64,000 nucleotides of DNA from Sphingobacteriales bacterium. GTDB lineage: Bacteria > Bacteroidota > Bacteroidia > UKL13-3. The notes beneath the pieces are model-generated. The model was given only the letters and a program-made list of their open reading frames with translations, was not told the origin of the DNA and did not search any database. The stretch spans positions 62,001 to 126,000 of the forward strand of contig JAJTFA010000005.1 of the NCBI GenBank assembly GCA_021299635.1, read 5' to 3'. Every line of letters starts with the position of its first letter. Position 1 is the stretch's first letter. Of this stretch, positions 34,054 to 41,534 are shown one piece after another. The position numbers and the translations under genes are program-made.

Positions 34054-34434
34054 ATGAATTATACAATTGAGAAAAATGAGCATTATTCGCTGATTAAAAC
34101 AGACCTTACCTTAATGAATCAGCATACCTGTCATAAGCTTCGTGAAAAAGTATTGCATGAGGTAGCCAGCAACAGTAAATATGTAATTGTAAACATTGAA
34201 GGTGTTAAAGAGTGCAATGCAGAAGGAACCCGCGAATTGATTCAACTAGCGCTGGATTTAAGAAATACCAATGGGATGCTTATCCTAACTCATGCCGATG
34301 ATCATTTTACCCGTTTATTTAACAAGGCTGATATCACCTTTATACCAACAGATATGGAAGCCATAGACTTTGTCTTTATGGATCAGCTCGAAAAACAATA
34401 TCTTGACATGGATAATGACTCATCAAAGGCATGA
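34054..34434 (+). CDS. STAS-domain protein upstream of ribonuclease Z
   Basis: This 126-aa protein looks like an anti-sigma-factor-antagonist type STAS domain: an N-terminal strand pair, then YVIVNIEGVKECNAEGTREL, where bacterial partner-switching proteins carry a phosphorylatable serine after the DxxxxDS-like loop. Here the loop reads KECNAEG, so the phospho-serine position appears to be replaced. No kinase or sigma gene is nearby. Its last 4 bases overlap the rnz start (ATGA), so the two proteins are produced together. I recall this pairing in other Bacteroidota, and its meaning is unknown. Confidence 0.82.
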   Translation: MNYTIEKNEHYSLIKTDLTLMNQHTCHKLREKVLHEVASNSKYVIVNIEGVKECNAEGTRELIQLALDLRNTNGMLILTHADDHFTRLFNKADITFIPTDMEAIDFVFMDQLEKQYLDMDNDSSKA

Positions 34435-35348
34435 GTTTTGAATTGACCATTCTCGGAAGCAGTTCGGCTACACCCACCCCTGAGCGTTTCCCTTCTGCAC
34501 AATACCTCAATTTTCTTGAGCACCATATGCTTATTGATTGCGGAGAAGGTGCGCAGATGCAGATGAGCAAATACAAAATTAAGAAATCGAAAATTGACTA
34601 TATTTTCATTAGCCATATACACGGTGATCATATTTTAGGTTTGCCGGGGCTCATATTCACGATGAACCTAAACGGCAGAACCAACCCTCTCCATATCTTT
34701 GGTCCTGCTTCTTTGTTTGAAATACTGGACTTATTTTTAAAAAGCAGTGATACCAAACTGCATTTTGAAATTATCAACCACCATACACAAAACCAGGTAA
34801 TGGAAGTTGTATTTCAAAATGAACGCCTGCGTGTAAGTTCATTCCCTCTGTATCATCGCATTCCTACCACAGGCTTTTTATTTGAAGAAATTGACAGGCC
34901 CAGGAAATTGAATGCAGAAGCTTGTGAAAGGCATGAGATACCTGTATCGTACTACCATGAATTGAAAAGAGGAAAAGATTTTATTGGCCTAGAAGGAAAG
35001 TTAATCATCCCTAACCACGAGCTTACATTTGATAATGGTAAACCCATACGATACGCTTACTGCTCTGATACCTGCTACCATCATGATACAATTAAACATG
35101 TAGGGCAGGTTAAATTGCTTTATCATGAAGCCACGTTCTTACATGAAAAACTTAACAGAGCAGAAGAAACCATGCATACAACTGCATTACAAGCGGGTAA
35201 GATTGGGGCAGCTGCTGCAGTAGATCAATTACTCATTGGGCACTTCTCATCAAGATATGATGATTTAAGTGTATTGCTAAATGAAGCAAAATCAGAATTT
35301 GAAAATACAGAATTGGCAACCGAAGGAAAAACCATCATACTGAGTTAA
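34431..35348 (+). CDS. rnz: Ribonuclease Z
   Basis: This 305-aa metallo-beta-lactamase-fold endonuclease trims the 3' ends of tRNA precursors. The metal motif is FISHIHGDHILGLPG (HxHxDH), with further ligands in YCSDTCYHHDT and LLIGHFSSRY. The N-terminus LTILGSSSATPTPERFPSAQ is typical of tRNase Z. Length fits the short bacterial form. It overlaps the STAS gene by 4 bases and shares its stop-codon bases (TTAA at 35345-35348) with the convergent ppx gene. Confidence 0.96.
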   Translation: MSFELTILGSSSATPTPERFPSAQYLNFLEHHMLIDCGEGAQMQMSKYKIKKSKIDYIFISHIHGDHILGLPGLIFTMNLNGRTNPLHIFGPASLFEILDLFLKSSDTKLHFEIINHHTQNQVMEVVFQNERLRVSSFPLYHRIPTTGFLFEEIDRPRKLNAEACERHEIPVSYYHELKRGKDFIGLEGKLIIPNHELTFDNGKPIRYAYCSDTCYHHDTIKHVGQVKLLYHEATFLHEKLNRAEETMHTTALQAGKIGAAAAVDQLLIGHFSSRYDDLSVLLNEAKSEFENTELATEGKTIILS

Positions 35349-36256
35349 CGCAAAGAAAACAGCATCCCTTCTTTTAAGGCATATGCTGATGAAATGACTT
35401 TCCCGATAGATGCTTTATTGGTTACTACTTCCATTAAAATGGCAGCAACCACTATCATATCCACCCTGAAAGAAGCCATCCCTTTTAACAACAAACGCTC
35501 CCTGGTATTGTGCCGCTTCATTAAATCACAGAACTGTTTAAGCTGTTCTATAGAAACACACTTCGCATACATGGATACCGAAGGACATTTTTCGCCCAAA
35601 TCTTTTTCAAGCACCTCAACAAGCGTTTCAAAAGATCCTGCCGATCCAATCAGTATTTCAGCAGGGTATTGATGCAATGCTTGCCATAAAGGGGCTAACG
35701 ATTCCTCGATAAAAGCTGATAGCTGTATTACCTCATCACTTGTTATAGGATCATTTGAATGAAAGCGTTCAATAAGACGGGCTGCGCCTAGTTTAAAACT
35801 CTCTTTCCATAAAATATAATCCTTTAACGCAATGATGAACTCTACACTACCGCCACCAATATCCATAATGAGCACAGCTTGCTCAGGCAATGCAAAAGAG
35901 TGTTTTACCCCTTCATAAATAAGCATAGCCTCCTCATTTCCGGAAATGGCTTCGATTGGAATGCCCAAATCAGCTGCACGCTGAATAAATATTGAGCCAT
36001 TTTCTGCATCCCGGATGGCTGATGTTCCAAATGCCTTTATCTGCGTTATCTTATACTTATTAAGCACTTCACTAAACACCTCTAATGCTTGTATACCTCT
36101 TTTAAATGCCGCTTCACTTATTTGCTGATTATTAATTCCACCTTCACCAATTTTAACCGGAATCTGTATCTTTTCAATAACCTCAATTTCTGACCCTTTT
36201 AAATTGGCAATTAAAAGATGAAAGGTATTTGTTCCTAAATCGATAATGGCTTTCAT
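35345..36256 (-). CDS. ppx: Ppx/GppA family exopolyphosphatase
   Basis: This 303-aa protein belongs to the actin-like Ppx/GppA phosphatases, which release phosphate from polyphosphate or convert pppGpp to ppGpp. Phosphate loops are visible in AIIDLGTNTFHLLIA at the N-terminus and VLIMDIGGGSVEFIIA in the middle, and a conserved AFGTSAIRDAENG lies between. It has only the two actin-like halves and lacks the C-terminal HD-type extension of long Ppx proteins. It precedes the photolyase gene's end by 2 bases on the same strand, so it is probably downstream in the same transcript. Confidence 0.9.
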   Translation of the reverse strand: MKAIIDLGTNTFHLLIANLKGSEIEVIEKIQIPVKIGEGGINNQQISEAAFKRGIQALEVFSEVLNKYKITQIKAFGTSAIRDAENGSIFIQRAADLGIPIEAISGNEEAMLIYEGVKHSFALPEQAVLIMDIGGGSVEFIIALKDYILWKESFKLGAARLIERFHSNDPITSDEVIQLSAFIEESLAPLWQALHQYPAEILIGSAGSFETLVEVLEKDLGEKCPSVSMYAKCVSIEQLKQFCDLMKRHNTRERLLLKGMASFRVDMIVVAAILMEVVTNKASIGKVISSAYALKEGMLFSLR

Positions 36257-36258
36257 GG

Positions 36259-37809
36259 CTAAAAGAGTTTAAAATTTAAATCTACACTTTTTTGCTTCTT
36301 GATGGTACTTTCTTCTTCTGTTTTACGCAAACTTAACTTCTGCAGCACATCAGCATGATTGTCTTTTACTGCTCTTTGCCGCTTCATTTCCCATAAACGT
36401 CTGGAAGCCTCTGCTGCGCTCGATTTATAATCAATAATAGGTTTAGGGTAATCAGCCCCAAGCACAACACCATATTTTATCTGTTCCTGCAAACCCATTT
36501 CCCAAGGCTCATGCACAAATGGCATAGGTAAAGCAGATAATTGAGGAAGCCAGGTCTTAATAAAAATTGCAGAAGGGTCCTTTTCTTTAGCCTGTTTTAC
36601 CGGATTATATGTTCTGATGGTGTGCACGCCCATGGTACCTGCCTGCATCTGAAATTGCGGGTAATGAATACCAGGCTCATAATCTAAAAATAGCGAAGCA
36701 AGCTTATGAACGCCAGTATCCCAGTGCTGCCATAAATTATGAGTAAGAAAACTTACCAGCATAGCCCGCATCCTGAAATTAATATATCCTGTTTGGCGTA
36801 AACATTCCATACTGGCATCCACCAGCGGATAACCGGTTTGGCCATTTCGCCATGCCTCTATAAAAAATTCATTCCGCTCATTTCTTATCAGATCATATCC
36901 CTTATTTACATTTTCAAACTCCATACTACAAAGCGATTCAAACTTTTGTATGAAGTGACAATGCCAGAACAATCGGGAAATAAAAAACTGTATTTGCCTG
37001 CTTTTTGGTGGGTATTGCTCCGCTGCATAAGCTGCTGCCTGATAAACCTCCCTTATGCTCAGATTGCCCCAAGCCAAATACGCTGATAGCCTACTACAGC
37101 CCTCTCTACTTTCATGAGGTTTTGAAATAGATGAACTGTATTGCCATATGCGATTTTGTAAAAAAGACTGTAATACCTCATGGGCATGCAAATATCCTCC
37201 AGGCTGAAAAAGCGGCACCTTTTTAGAAACAGCTGCTTTGAACACAGGCGGTAAATCAAAACTGGTATAATTAACTTCTGAAATTGGAGCAGGCTTCGTT
37301 TTCTCCCAATCAGGATTAACTATCGCAGACTGCATGGTATTATACCACTTGTTTTGCCAATTCTTTCTGCTTTTTAAACCTCGAATAATACCATTGGTAG
37401 GAGATTCAATCCATTTTACGCCATGATGATCGCACCATTTTGCTACAGCTTTATCTCTTTCAAAGCTTATACCAACCCCAATTTCTTCATGGCTGTAGAT
37501 AGCCTCAATAGAAAAATGAAGTTGTATATGGTTTAGTAAAGCAAGCATATTGCCATAACACTCAATTACACGTTGATGAAATGTGTGTAAGTATTGATTC
37601 ATCTGCAGAATACTTTGGTGTGCAAAGCGCCAATGCCTAATATCACTATCGGGATGATCCAATAATTCCGGTTCATATACATAGAGACAAATAACCGGTA
37701 ACCCGTGAGCTATTGCCATAGCTGCCGGACTGTGATCTGTAGTACGCAAGTCGCGCTTAAACCATAACACAACTACCTTTTGTTTATCCATCATACCTAA
37801 AACATTCAT
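36259..37809 (-). CDS. Cryptochrome/photolyase family flavoprotein
   Basis: This 516-aa protein has the N-terminal alpha/beta photolyase domain (VVVLWFKRDLRTTDHSPA) and the C-terminal FAD-binding helical domain, with NGQTGYPLVDASMECLRQTG, NFRMRAMLVSFLTHNLWQHW and IRTYNPVKQAKEKDP. It should use blue light either to repair pyrimidine dimers in DNA or as a light sensor. Sequence reading cannot separate repair from signalling. An ATG six codons in (37791) would also fit, since the family begins close to the first strand. It diverges from the TIGR03643, DUF2256 and DUF429 genes with 22 bases between starts. Confidence 0.9.
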   Translation of the reverse strand: MNVLGMMDKQKVVVLWFKRDLRTTDHSPAAMAIAHGLPVICLYVYEPELLDHPDSDIRHWRFAHQSILQMNQYLHTFHQRVIECYGNMLALLNHIQLHFSIEAIYSHEEIGVGISFERDKAVAKWCDHHGVKWIESPTNGIIRGLKSRKNWQNKWYNTMQSAIVNPDWEKTKPAPISEVNYTSFDLPPVFKAAVSKKVPLFQPGGYLHAHEVLQSFLQNRIWQYSSSISKPHESREGCSRLSAYLAWGNLSIREVYQAAAYAAEQYPPKSRQIQFFISRLFWHCHFIQKFESLCSMEFENVNKGYDLIRNERNEFFIEAWRNGQTGYPLVDASMECLRQTGYINFRMRAMLVSFLTHNLWQHWDTGVHKLASLFLDYEPGIHYPQFQMQAGTMGVHTIRTYNPVKQAKEKDPSAIFIKTWLPQLSALPMPFVHEPWEMGLQEQIKYGVVLGADYPKPIIDYKSSAAEASRRLWEMKRQRAVKDNHADVLQKLSLRKTEEESTIKKQKSVDLNFKLF

Positions 37810-37831
37810 TTATGTAAGATGTTTATAATAA

Positions 37832-38104
37832 ATGCTTACACCCGAACAAATAGACAGAGTAATTGAGATGGCCTGGGAGGACAGAACTTCGTTTGAGGCA
37901 ATACAACTGCAGTTTGGTTTATCGGAGGCTGAAGTAATTAGATTAATGCGCCAACAACTCAAGCCATCCAGCTGGAGGCTCTGGCGCAAGCGGGTGAATC
38001 AGGGTATATCTCAGAAACATATGCACAAAAGAAACGAAGAGATTAACAGATTTAAGTGCAGCAGACAAAGAACCATCTCAGGCAACAAGATTAGCAAAAG
38101 ATGA
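37832..38104 (+). CDS. TIGR03643 family small protein next to the photolyase gene
   Basis: This 90-aa protein has a compact helical N-terminal part ([20 protein letters not shown] and [16 protein letters not shown]) followed by [12 protein letters not shown] and a basic tail. It matches the TIGR03643 family as I remember it, which often lies beside photolyase or cryptochrome genes. The helix pattern resembles a small helix-turn-helix, so nucleic acid binding is possible. No function is proven. It overlaps the DUF2256 gene by 4 bases (ATGA at 38101). Confidence 0.82.
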   Translation: MLTPEQIDRVIEMAWEDRTSFEAIQLQFGLSEAEVIRLMRQQLKPSSWRLWRKRVNQGISQKHMHKRNEEINRFKCSRQRTISGNKISKR

Positions 38105-38244
38105 AAGGCGTAAAAAAACAGCATTTACCCTCAAAAACATGTGAAGTATGTTCCCGACCCTTCACTTGGCGAAAAAAATGGACTTTGGTTTGGAATGAGG
38201 TTAAATATTGCAGTGAGCGTTGTAAAAGAAATAAAATCAAATAG
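38101..38244 (+). CDS. DUF2256 family four-cysteine mini-protein (47 aa)
   Basis: This short gene encodes 47 residues. It has two cysteine pairs, C14/C17 in [16 protein letters not shown] and C37/C41 in [11 protein letters not shown], which fits a treble-clef-like zinc knuckle as in the DUF2256 family. The basic and tryptophan-rich middle ([17 protein letters not shown]) is the family signature. It is coupled to its neighbours: the start overlaps the TIGR03643 stop by 4 bases, and the DUF429 ATG follows its stop directly. DUF2256 genes are known to sit near photolyase genes. Function is unknown; nucleic acid binding is a fair guess. Confidence 0.88.
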   Translation: MKGVKKQHLPSKTCEVCSRPFTWRKKWTLVWNEVKYCSERCKRNKIK

Positions 38245-38829
38245 ATGCTGGCAGGAATTGATTATGGAAGCAAAACAGCAGGAACAACGGTAATCTGTTA
38301 TGGCCACCAACCGGATAAACTGAATTTGGTTGGTACAAGTGTGAAACAAGATGCCGATCAGTTTCTTCAGTTGATGCTGTTAAACCTCAAGCCTGAGCTT
38401 GTATGTATTGATGCACCGCTCTCGCTACCCGGAATTTACCACAATTTGCCTGGTTGTACCGATTACTTTTATCGCCATGCCGACAAGGCCTTAAATGCAA
38501 TGTCTCCAATGTTTCTGGGCGGACTTACAGCCCGTGCTATCAAATTAAAAAATGAACCCTCACTCAATGGCATAAAATTTCTTGAAGCTTACCCGGGTGG
38601 ATTTGTGAGAGAATTCAAGCTGCAGGATTCATACAATAAGAAAGAAAAAGCACTTACCCCACAATTTATTGAAATACTCAAGCATAAGTATGATGTGAAT
38701 TTACCTGCATTTGAAATACCCAATTGGCATTATGCCGATGCCTTGATATGTTGGCTTATTGCCTACCGCATAAAAAACAAAATCAATCAAAGTTTCGGGC
38801 AGTTAGATGAAGGTCTAATTTATATTTAA
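38245..38829 (+). CDS. DUF429 family protein, predicted RNase H-like fold
   Basis: This 194-aa protein starts with AGIDYGSKTAGTTVIC, an acidic first strand like those of RNase H-fold nucleases. It continues with LVCIDAPLSLPG, a second conserved aspartate, and ends with WHYADALICWLIAYRI, a third acidic position in the last helix. Those three places are what a metal-dependent nuclease needs. DUF429 proteins are predicted nucleases but unproven. The ATG directly follows the DUF2256 stop codon, so it belongs to the photolyase-linked set. Confidence 0.85.
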   Translation: MLAGIDYGSKTAGTTVICYGHQPDKLNLVGTSVKQDADQFLQLMLLNLKPELVCIDAPLSLPGIYHNLPGCTDYFYRHADKALNAMSPMFLGGLTARAIKLKNEPSLNGIKFLEAYPGGFVREFKLQDSYNKKEKALTPQFIEILKHKYDVNLPAFEIPNWHYADALICWLIAYRIKNKINQSFGQLDEGLIYI

Positions 38830-38845
38830 GTGTATCTTAGCACCC

Positions 38846-39223
38846 ATGAAGCCCCTTTTAATAGTTGCATTAGGCGGAGCATTGGGTGCATGTTGCCGAT
38901 ATCTGATTGGACTTTGGATAAAACCAATTGATCCCGCTGTTTTCCCCTGGCATACGTTTCTTGTAAATGTTAGCGGTTGCTTCATTATTGGTATAATTTG
39001 GAGCTATTTTAGCCAATATGGAGGGCCTTCAGCCATTGAGCTTTTCCTTACTACTGGATTTTTGGGTGGTTTTACTACATTCTCCGGTTTTGGTGCTGAA
39101 ACCGTTCTGCTTTTAAAAAATCAAACATTTAAAGCCGCCTTTCAGTACATAATAGGAACCAATCTCATGGGCCTGCTATCTGTTTGGTTGGGTTATGAAC
39201 TCATCTTATTTATCAAGCAATGA
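38846..39223 (+). CDS. crcB: Fluoride efflux channel CrcB/Fluc
   Basis: This 125-aa membrane protein forms dimeric fluoride channels that clear fluoride ion from the cytoplasm. Family features are the N-terminal GGALGACCRYLIGLW, the conserved asparagine in FLVNVSGCFIIG, and TTGFLGGFTTFSGFG with the phenylalanine box and sodium-site region. Four hydrophobic helices are present. Only 16 bases separate it from the DUF429 gene, so there is no room for a fluoride riboswitch. Its last 4 bases overlap rsgA. Confidence 0.95.
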   Translation: MKPLLIVALGGALGACCRYLIGLWIKPIDPAVFPWHTFLVNVSGCFIIGIIWSYFSQYGGPSAIELFLTTGFLGGFTTFSGFGAETVLLLKNQTFKAAFQYIIGTNLMGLLSVWLGYELILFIKQ

Positions 39224-40140
39224 AAGGATTGGTTACAAAATCAACAGGTAGCTGGTATCGGGTAAAATATGGGACAGCACATGTTTCCTGCAGAATAAAG
39301 GGTAAATTTAGGCTTGAGGGATTAAAGCATACAAACCCCATTACAGTAGGCGATTATGTGAATTTTGAAATTGAACCCGGACAAGAAACAGGAATAATTA
39401 CTGCCATTGAGCCCAGAAAGAACTATATCATACGAAAAGCCAGTAATCTATCCAAGCAAACGCATATCATTGCAAGCAATCTCGATCAGGCTATACTGGT
39501 TGCCACAATTGCCTTTCCACAAACTTCATTTGGTTTTATAGACAGGTTCCTGCTAACGGCAGAAGCCTACCACATTCCTGCCATCATTGTATTTAACAAA
39601 TGTGATTTATGTACTGATGAATTAGAATCTGTACTTACTGATACTATTGAACTTTATAACAACAAGGTTGGCTACACATGCATTAAAACATCTGCAACAA
39701 CCGGAGAAGGATTGGAAACACTCCGAGATTTGTTAAAAGACAAGACCACACTATTAACGGGCCATTCCGGTGTAGGTAAATCTACCTTATTAAACAAACT
39801 GGATTCAACACTAAATCTTAAGACAGGAGCCTTATCAAATTACCATTTAAAAGGGCAGCACACAACCACCTTTGCCGAAATGCTGGAGCTAAGCAATGGA
39901 GGTTTTATTATAGACACACCAGGTATCAGGGAATTTGGCATTATTGACATTGAAGACGCGGAATTATCTCATTATTTCAAAGAAATGAAACCTCTCATCG
40001 GTAGCTGTAAGTTTAACAACTGCCTTCATAAGGACGAGCCCGGCTGTGCCGTTCAGGCTGCGGTTGAAAAAGGAATAATTACTACAGAGCGATATCAAAG
40101 TTATCTGAGCATCCTTGCAAATGAAGATTTATACGGATAA
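39220..40140 (+). CDS. rsgA: Ribosome small-subunit-dependent GTPase A
   Basis: This 306-aa GTPase helps late maturation of the 30S subunit. It has an N-terminal OB fold, then the circularly permuted G domain: the G4 motif FNKCD comes before the P-loop GHSGVGKSTLLNKL and the G3 motif DTPGIREF. The C-terminal zinc-finger ligands are in CKFNNCLHKDEPGC. All parts are intact and the length is normal. It overlaps crcB by 4 bases and precedes dtd by 2 bases. Confidence 0.96.
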   Translation: MKGLVTKSTGSWYRVKYGTAHVSCRIKGKFRLEGLKHTNPITVGDYVNFEIEPGQETGIITAIEPRKNYIIRKASNLSKQTHIIASNLDQAILVATIAFPQTSFGFIDRFLLTAEAYHIPAIIVFNKCDLCTDELESVLTDTIELYNNKVGYTCIKTSATTGEGLETLRDLLKDKTTLLTGHSGVGKSTLLNKLDSTLNLKTGALSNYHLKGQHTTTFAEMLELSNGGFIIDTPGIREFGIIDIEDAELSHYFKEMKPLIGSCKFNNCLHKDEPGCAVQAAVEKGIITTERYQSYLSILANEDLYG

Positions 40141-40142
40141 AT

Positions 40143-40595
40143 ATGAGATTAGTAGTGCAGAGAGTTACGAAAGCAATAGTGCATATTGAGCATGAGGCTT
40201 ATGCTGAAATTGGCAAAGGCCTTTGCATTCTTCTGGGTATTGAAGAAGATGATAGCGAAGCAGATGCCGACTGGCTGGCTGGGAAAGTGGCCGGATTAAG
40301 AATCTTTTCCGATCAGCATGGATTAATGAATTTATCAATAAATGATATTCAGGGGGAGTTAATGGTTATAAGTCAATTTACCTTATTCGCATCAACTAAG
40401 AAAGGGAATAGACCTTCATTTATCCGATCAGCCAAGCCAGAAAAAGCGGTTACACTTTATGAATACTTCGTTAGCAGTTTAGCAAATTATGTCAAACTAC
40501 CTGTTAAGACCGGAATATTCGGGGCCGAAATGCAAATTGAATTAATTAATAATGGGCCTGTTACAATCATTATCGATTCTAAAAAGAAGGAATAA
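40143..40595 (+). CDS. dtd: D-aminoacyl-tRNA deacylase
   Basis: This 150-aa enzyme removes D-amino acids (and glycine mischarged on tRNA-Ala) from tRNA. The start MRLVVQRVTKAIVHIE, the active segment SQFTLFASTKKGNRPSF and the Gly-cisPro motif NNGPVTIII are characteristic and complete. It closes a plus-strand run with crcB and rsgA and ends 3 bases before a bidirectional hairpin terminator. Confidence 0.96.
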   Translation: MRLVVQRVTKAIVHIEHEAYAEIGKGLCILLGIEEDDSEADADWLAGKVAGLRIFSDQHGLMNLSINDIQGELMVISQFTLFASTKKGNRPSFIRSAKPEKAVTLYEYFVSSLANYVKLPVKTGIFGAEMQIELINNGPVTIIIDSKKKE

Positions 40596-40598
40596 AAA

Positions 40599-40622
40599 AA
40601 TCCCGACCACTTGGCCGGGATT
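40599..40622. terminator. Bidirectional hairpin terminator between dtd and gldN
   Basis: AATCCCG (40599-40605) pairs with CGGGATT (40616-40622). The loop can add a short CC/GG stem. A run of A precedes it, giving a T-run for minus-strand transcripts, and it lies between two convergent genes. Confidence 0.75.
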
Positions 40623-40641
40623 CTTCGTTATTTAAAATCTC

Positions 40642-41526
40642 TTAATATTCCCAGAGGTCATGCTCTTTTTCAAATAAATCTTGCTTAATTCTCTCAGATT
40701 CTAGTAAAGCTGCAAGTCCATTATCTTTAAATTCCTCTTGTTGGTTTATTGGTAAATCATGATGATTTGCTTCTTTTACAATATAACTGCTGAAGAGCCT
40801 TTGTTCGAACCAATCATCAAAAGTTAATCTTGCAGCATCATTTTGCCTGTTAAAAACCTCTTGAGAAATCATAATATCTCTAATATCATTCTCATTAGAG
40901 CCATCTCGCTTGTGGTATCTTAGTACGCAAAGTTCTGAATATTCATCAACCTCTTGACCACCAAACTTTGGTTTGTATAAAGGTGCTATGGCAAAAATCC
41001 GAACATACATCCTAGACTCCTTTTTATCAAATATCCAATCTTCATAAATTCTGTACTTCTTTATGCGTTCTTCAGGAACGAATGGATTTGCTGTTTTAAT
41101 TTGCCTTCCGGTTGGCTCTCCTGTCAATGAATCAATCTCATCACTCACGGTAGAATCTATACTTCTATTTACAATCTCTTCTGGAGTGTATAAGGACGAG
41201 AGCGAATCGTCTTTGTATGGTAAAAGTCGACCTTCCATAACCGCTTTATAAAAAACAAGTGAAATTGGGTTTTTTGGCCAAGCCATCACCTGATTTTGCT
41301 TCTCTCTTACATCGATTTCCCTAACTATTCTTTTTGCCCAAAACACATCAGCTTCTCTTAGGTATGGCCAAGGTACAACTTGTCTTTCTGTAACCGATTG
41401 TCTTGTGTATATGAAATCATCATATACATTATGCACACCGGTGTTTGTTTTGGTTGGTGCTTGAGCATCAGCAAAACGAATCAAGCAGAGCATACTGAAT
41501 AGTAGTATAAATTTAAATTTATTCAT
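40642..41526 (-). CDS. gldN: Type IX secretion/gliding motility protein GldN (PorN)
   Basis: This 294-aa periplasmic protein forms, with the lipoprotein GldK, the ring under the outer membrane in the T9SS. It has a signal peptide (about residues 1-21, ending ADAQ) and recognisable GldN segments: YDDFIYTRQSVTERQVVPWP, DVFWAKRIVREIDVREKQN and KYRIYEDWIFDKKESRMYVR. It is the last gene of the gldK-L-M-N operon, 8 bases after gldM. Without it, T9SS cargo such as the two CTD proteins in this window would not reach the surface. Confidence 0.95.
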   Translation of the reverse strand: MNKFKFILLFSMLCLIRFADAQAPTKTNTGVHNVYDDFIYTRQSVTERQVVPWPYLREADVFWAKRIVREIDVREKQNQVMAWPKNPISLVFYKAVMEGRLLPYKDDSLSSLYTPEEIVNRSIDSTVSDEIDSLTGEPTGRQIKTANPFVPEERIKKYRIYEDWIFDKKESRMYVRIFAIAPLYKPKFGGQEVDEYSELCVLRYHKRDGSNENDIRDIMISQEVFNRQNDAARLTFDDWFEQRLFSSYIVKEANHHDLPINQQEEFKDNGLAALLESERIKQDLFEKEHDLWEY

Positions 41527-41534
41527 AATAGGTT

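Noticed and set aside
38830-38845. Fluoride riboswitch before crcB
   Set aside because: The gap is 16 bases. No fluoride aptamer pattern can fit.
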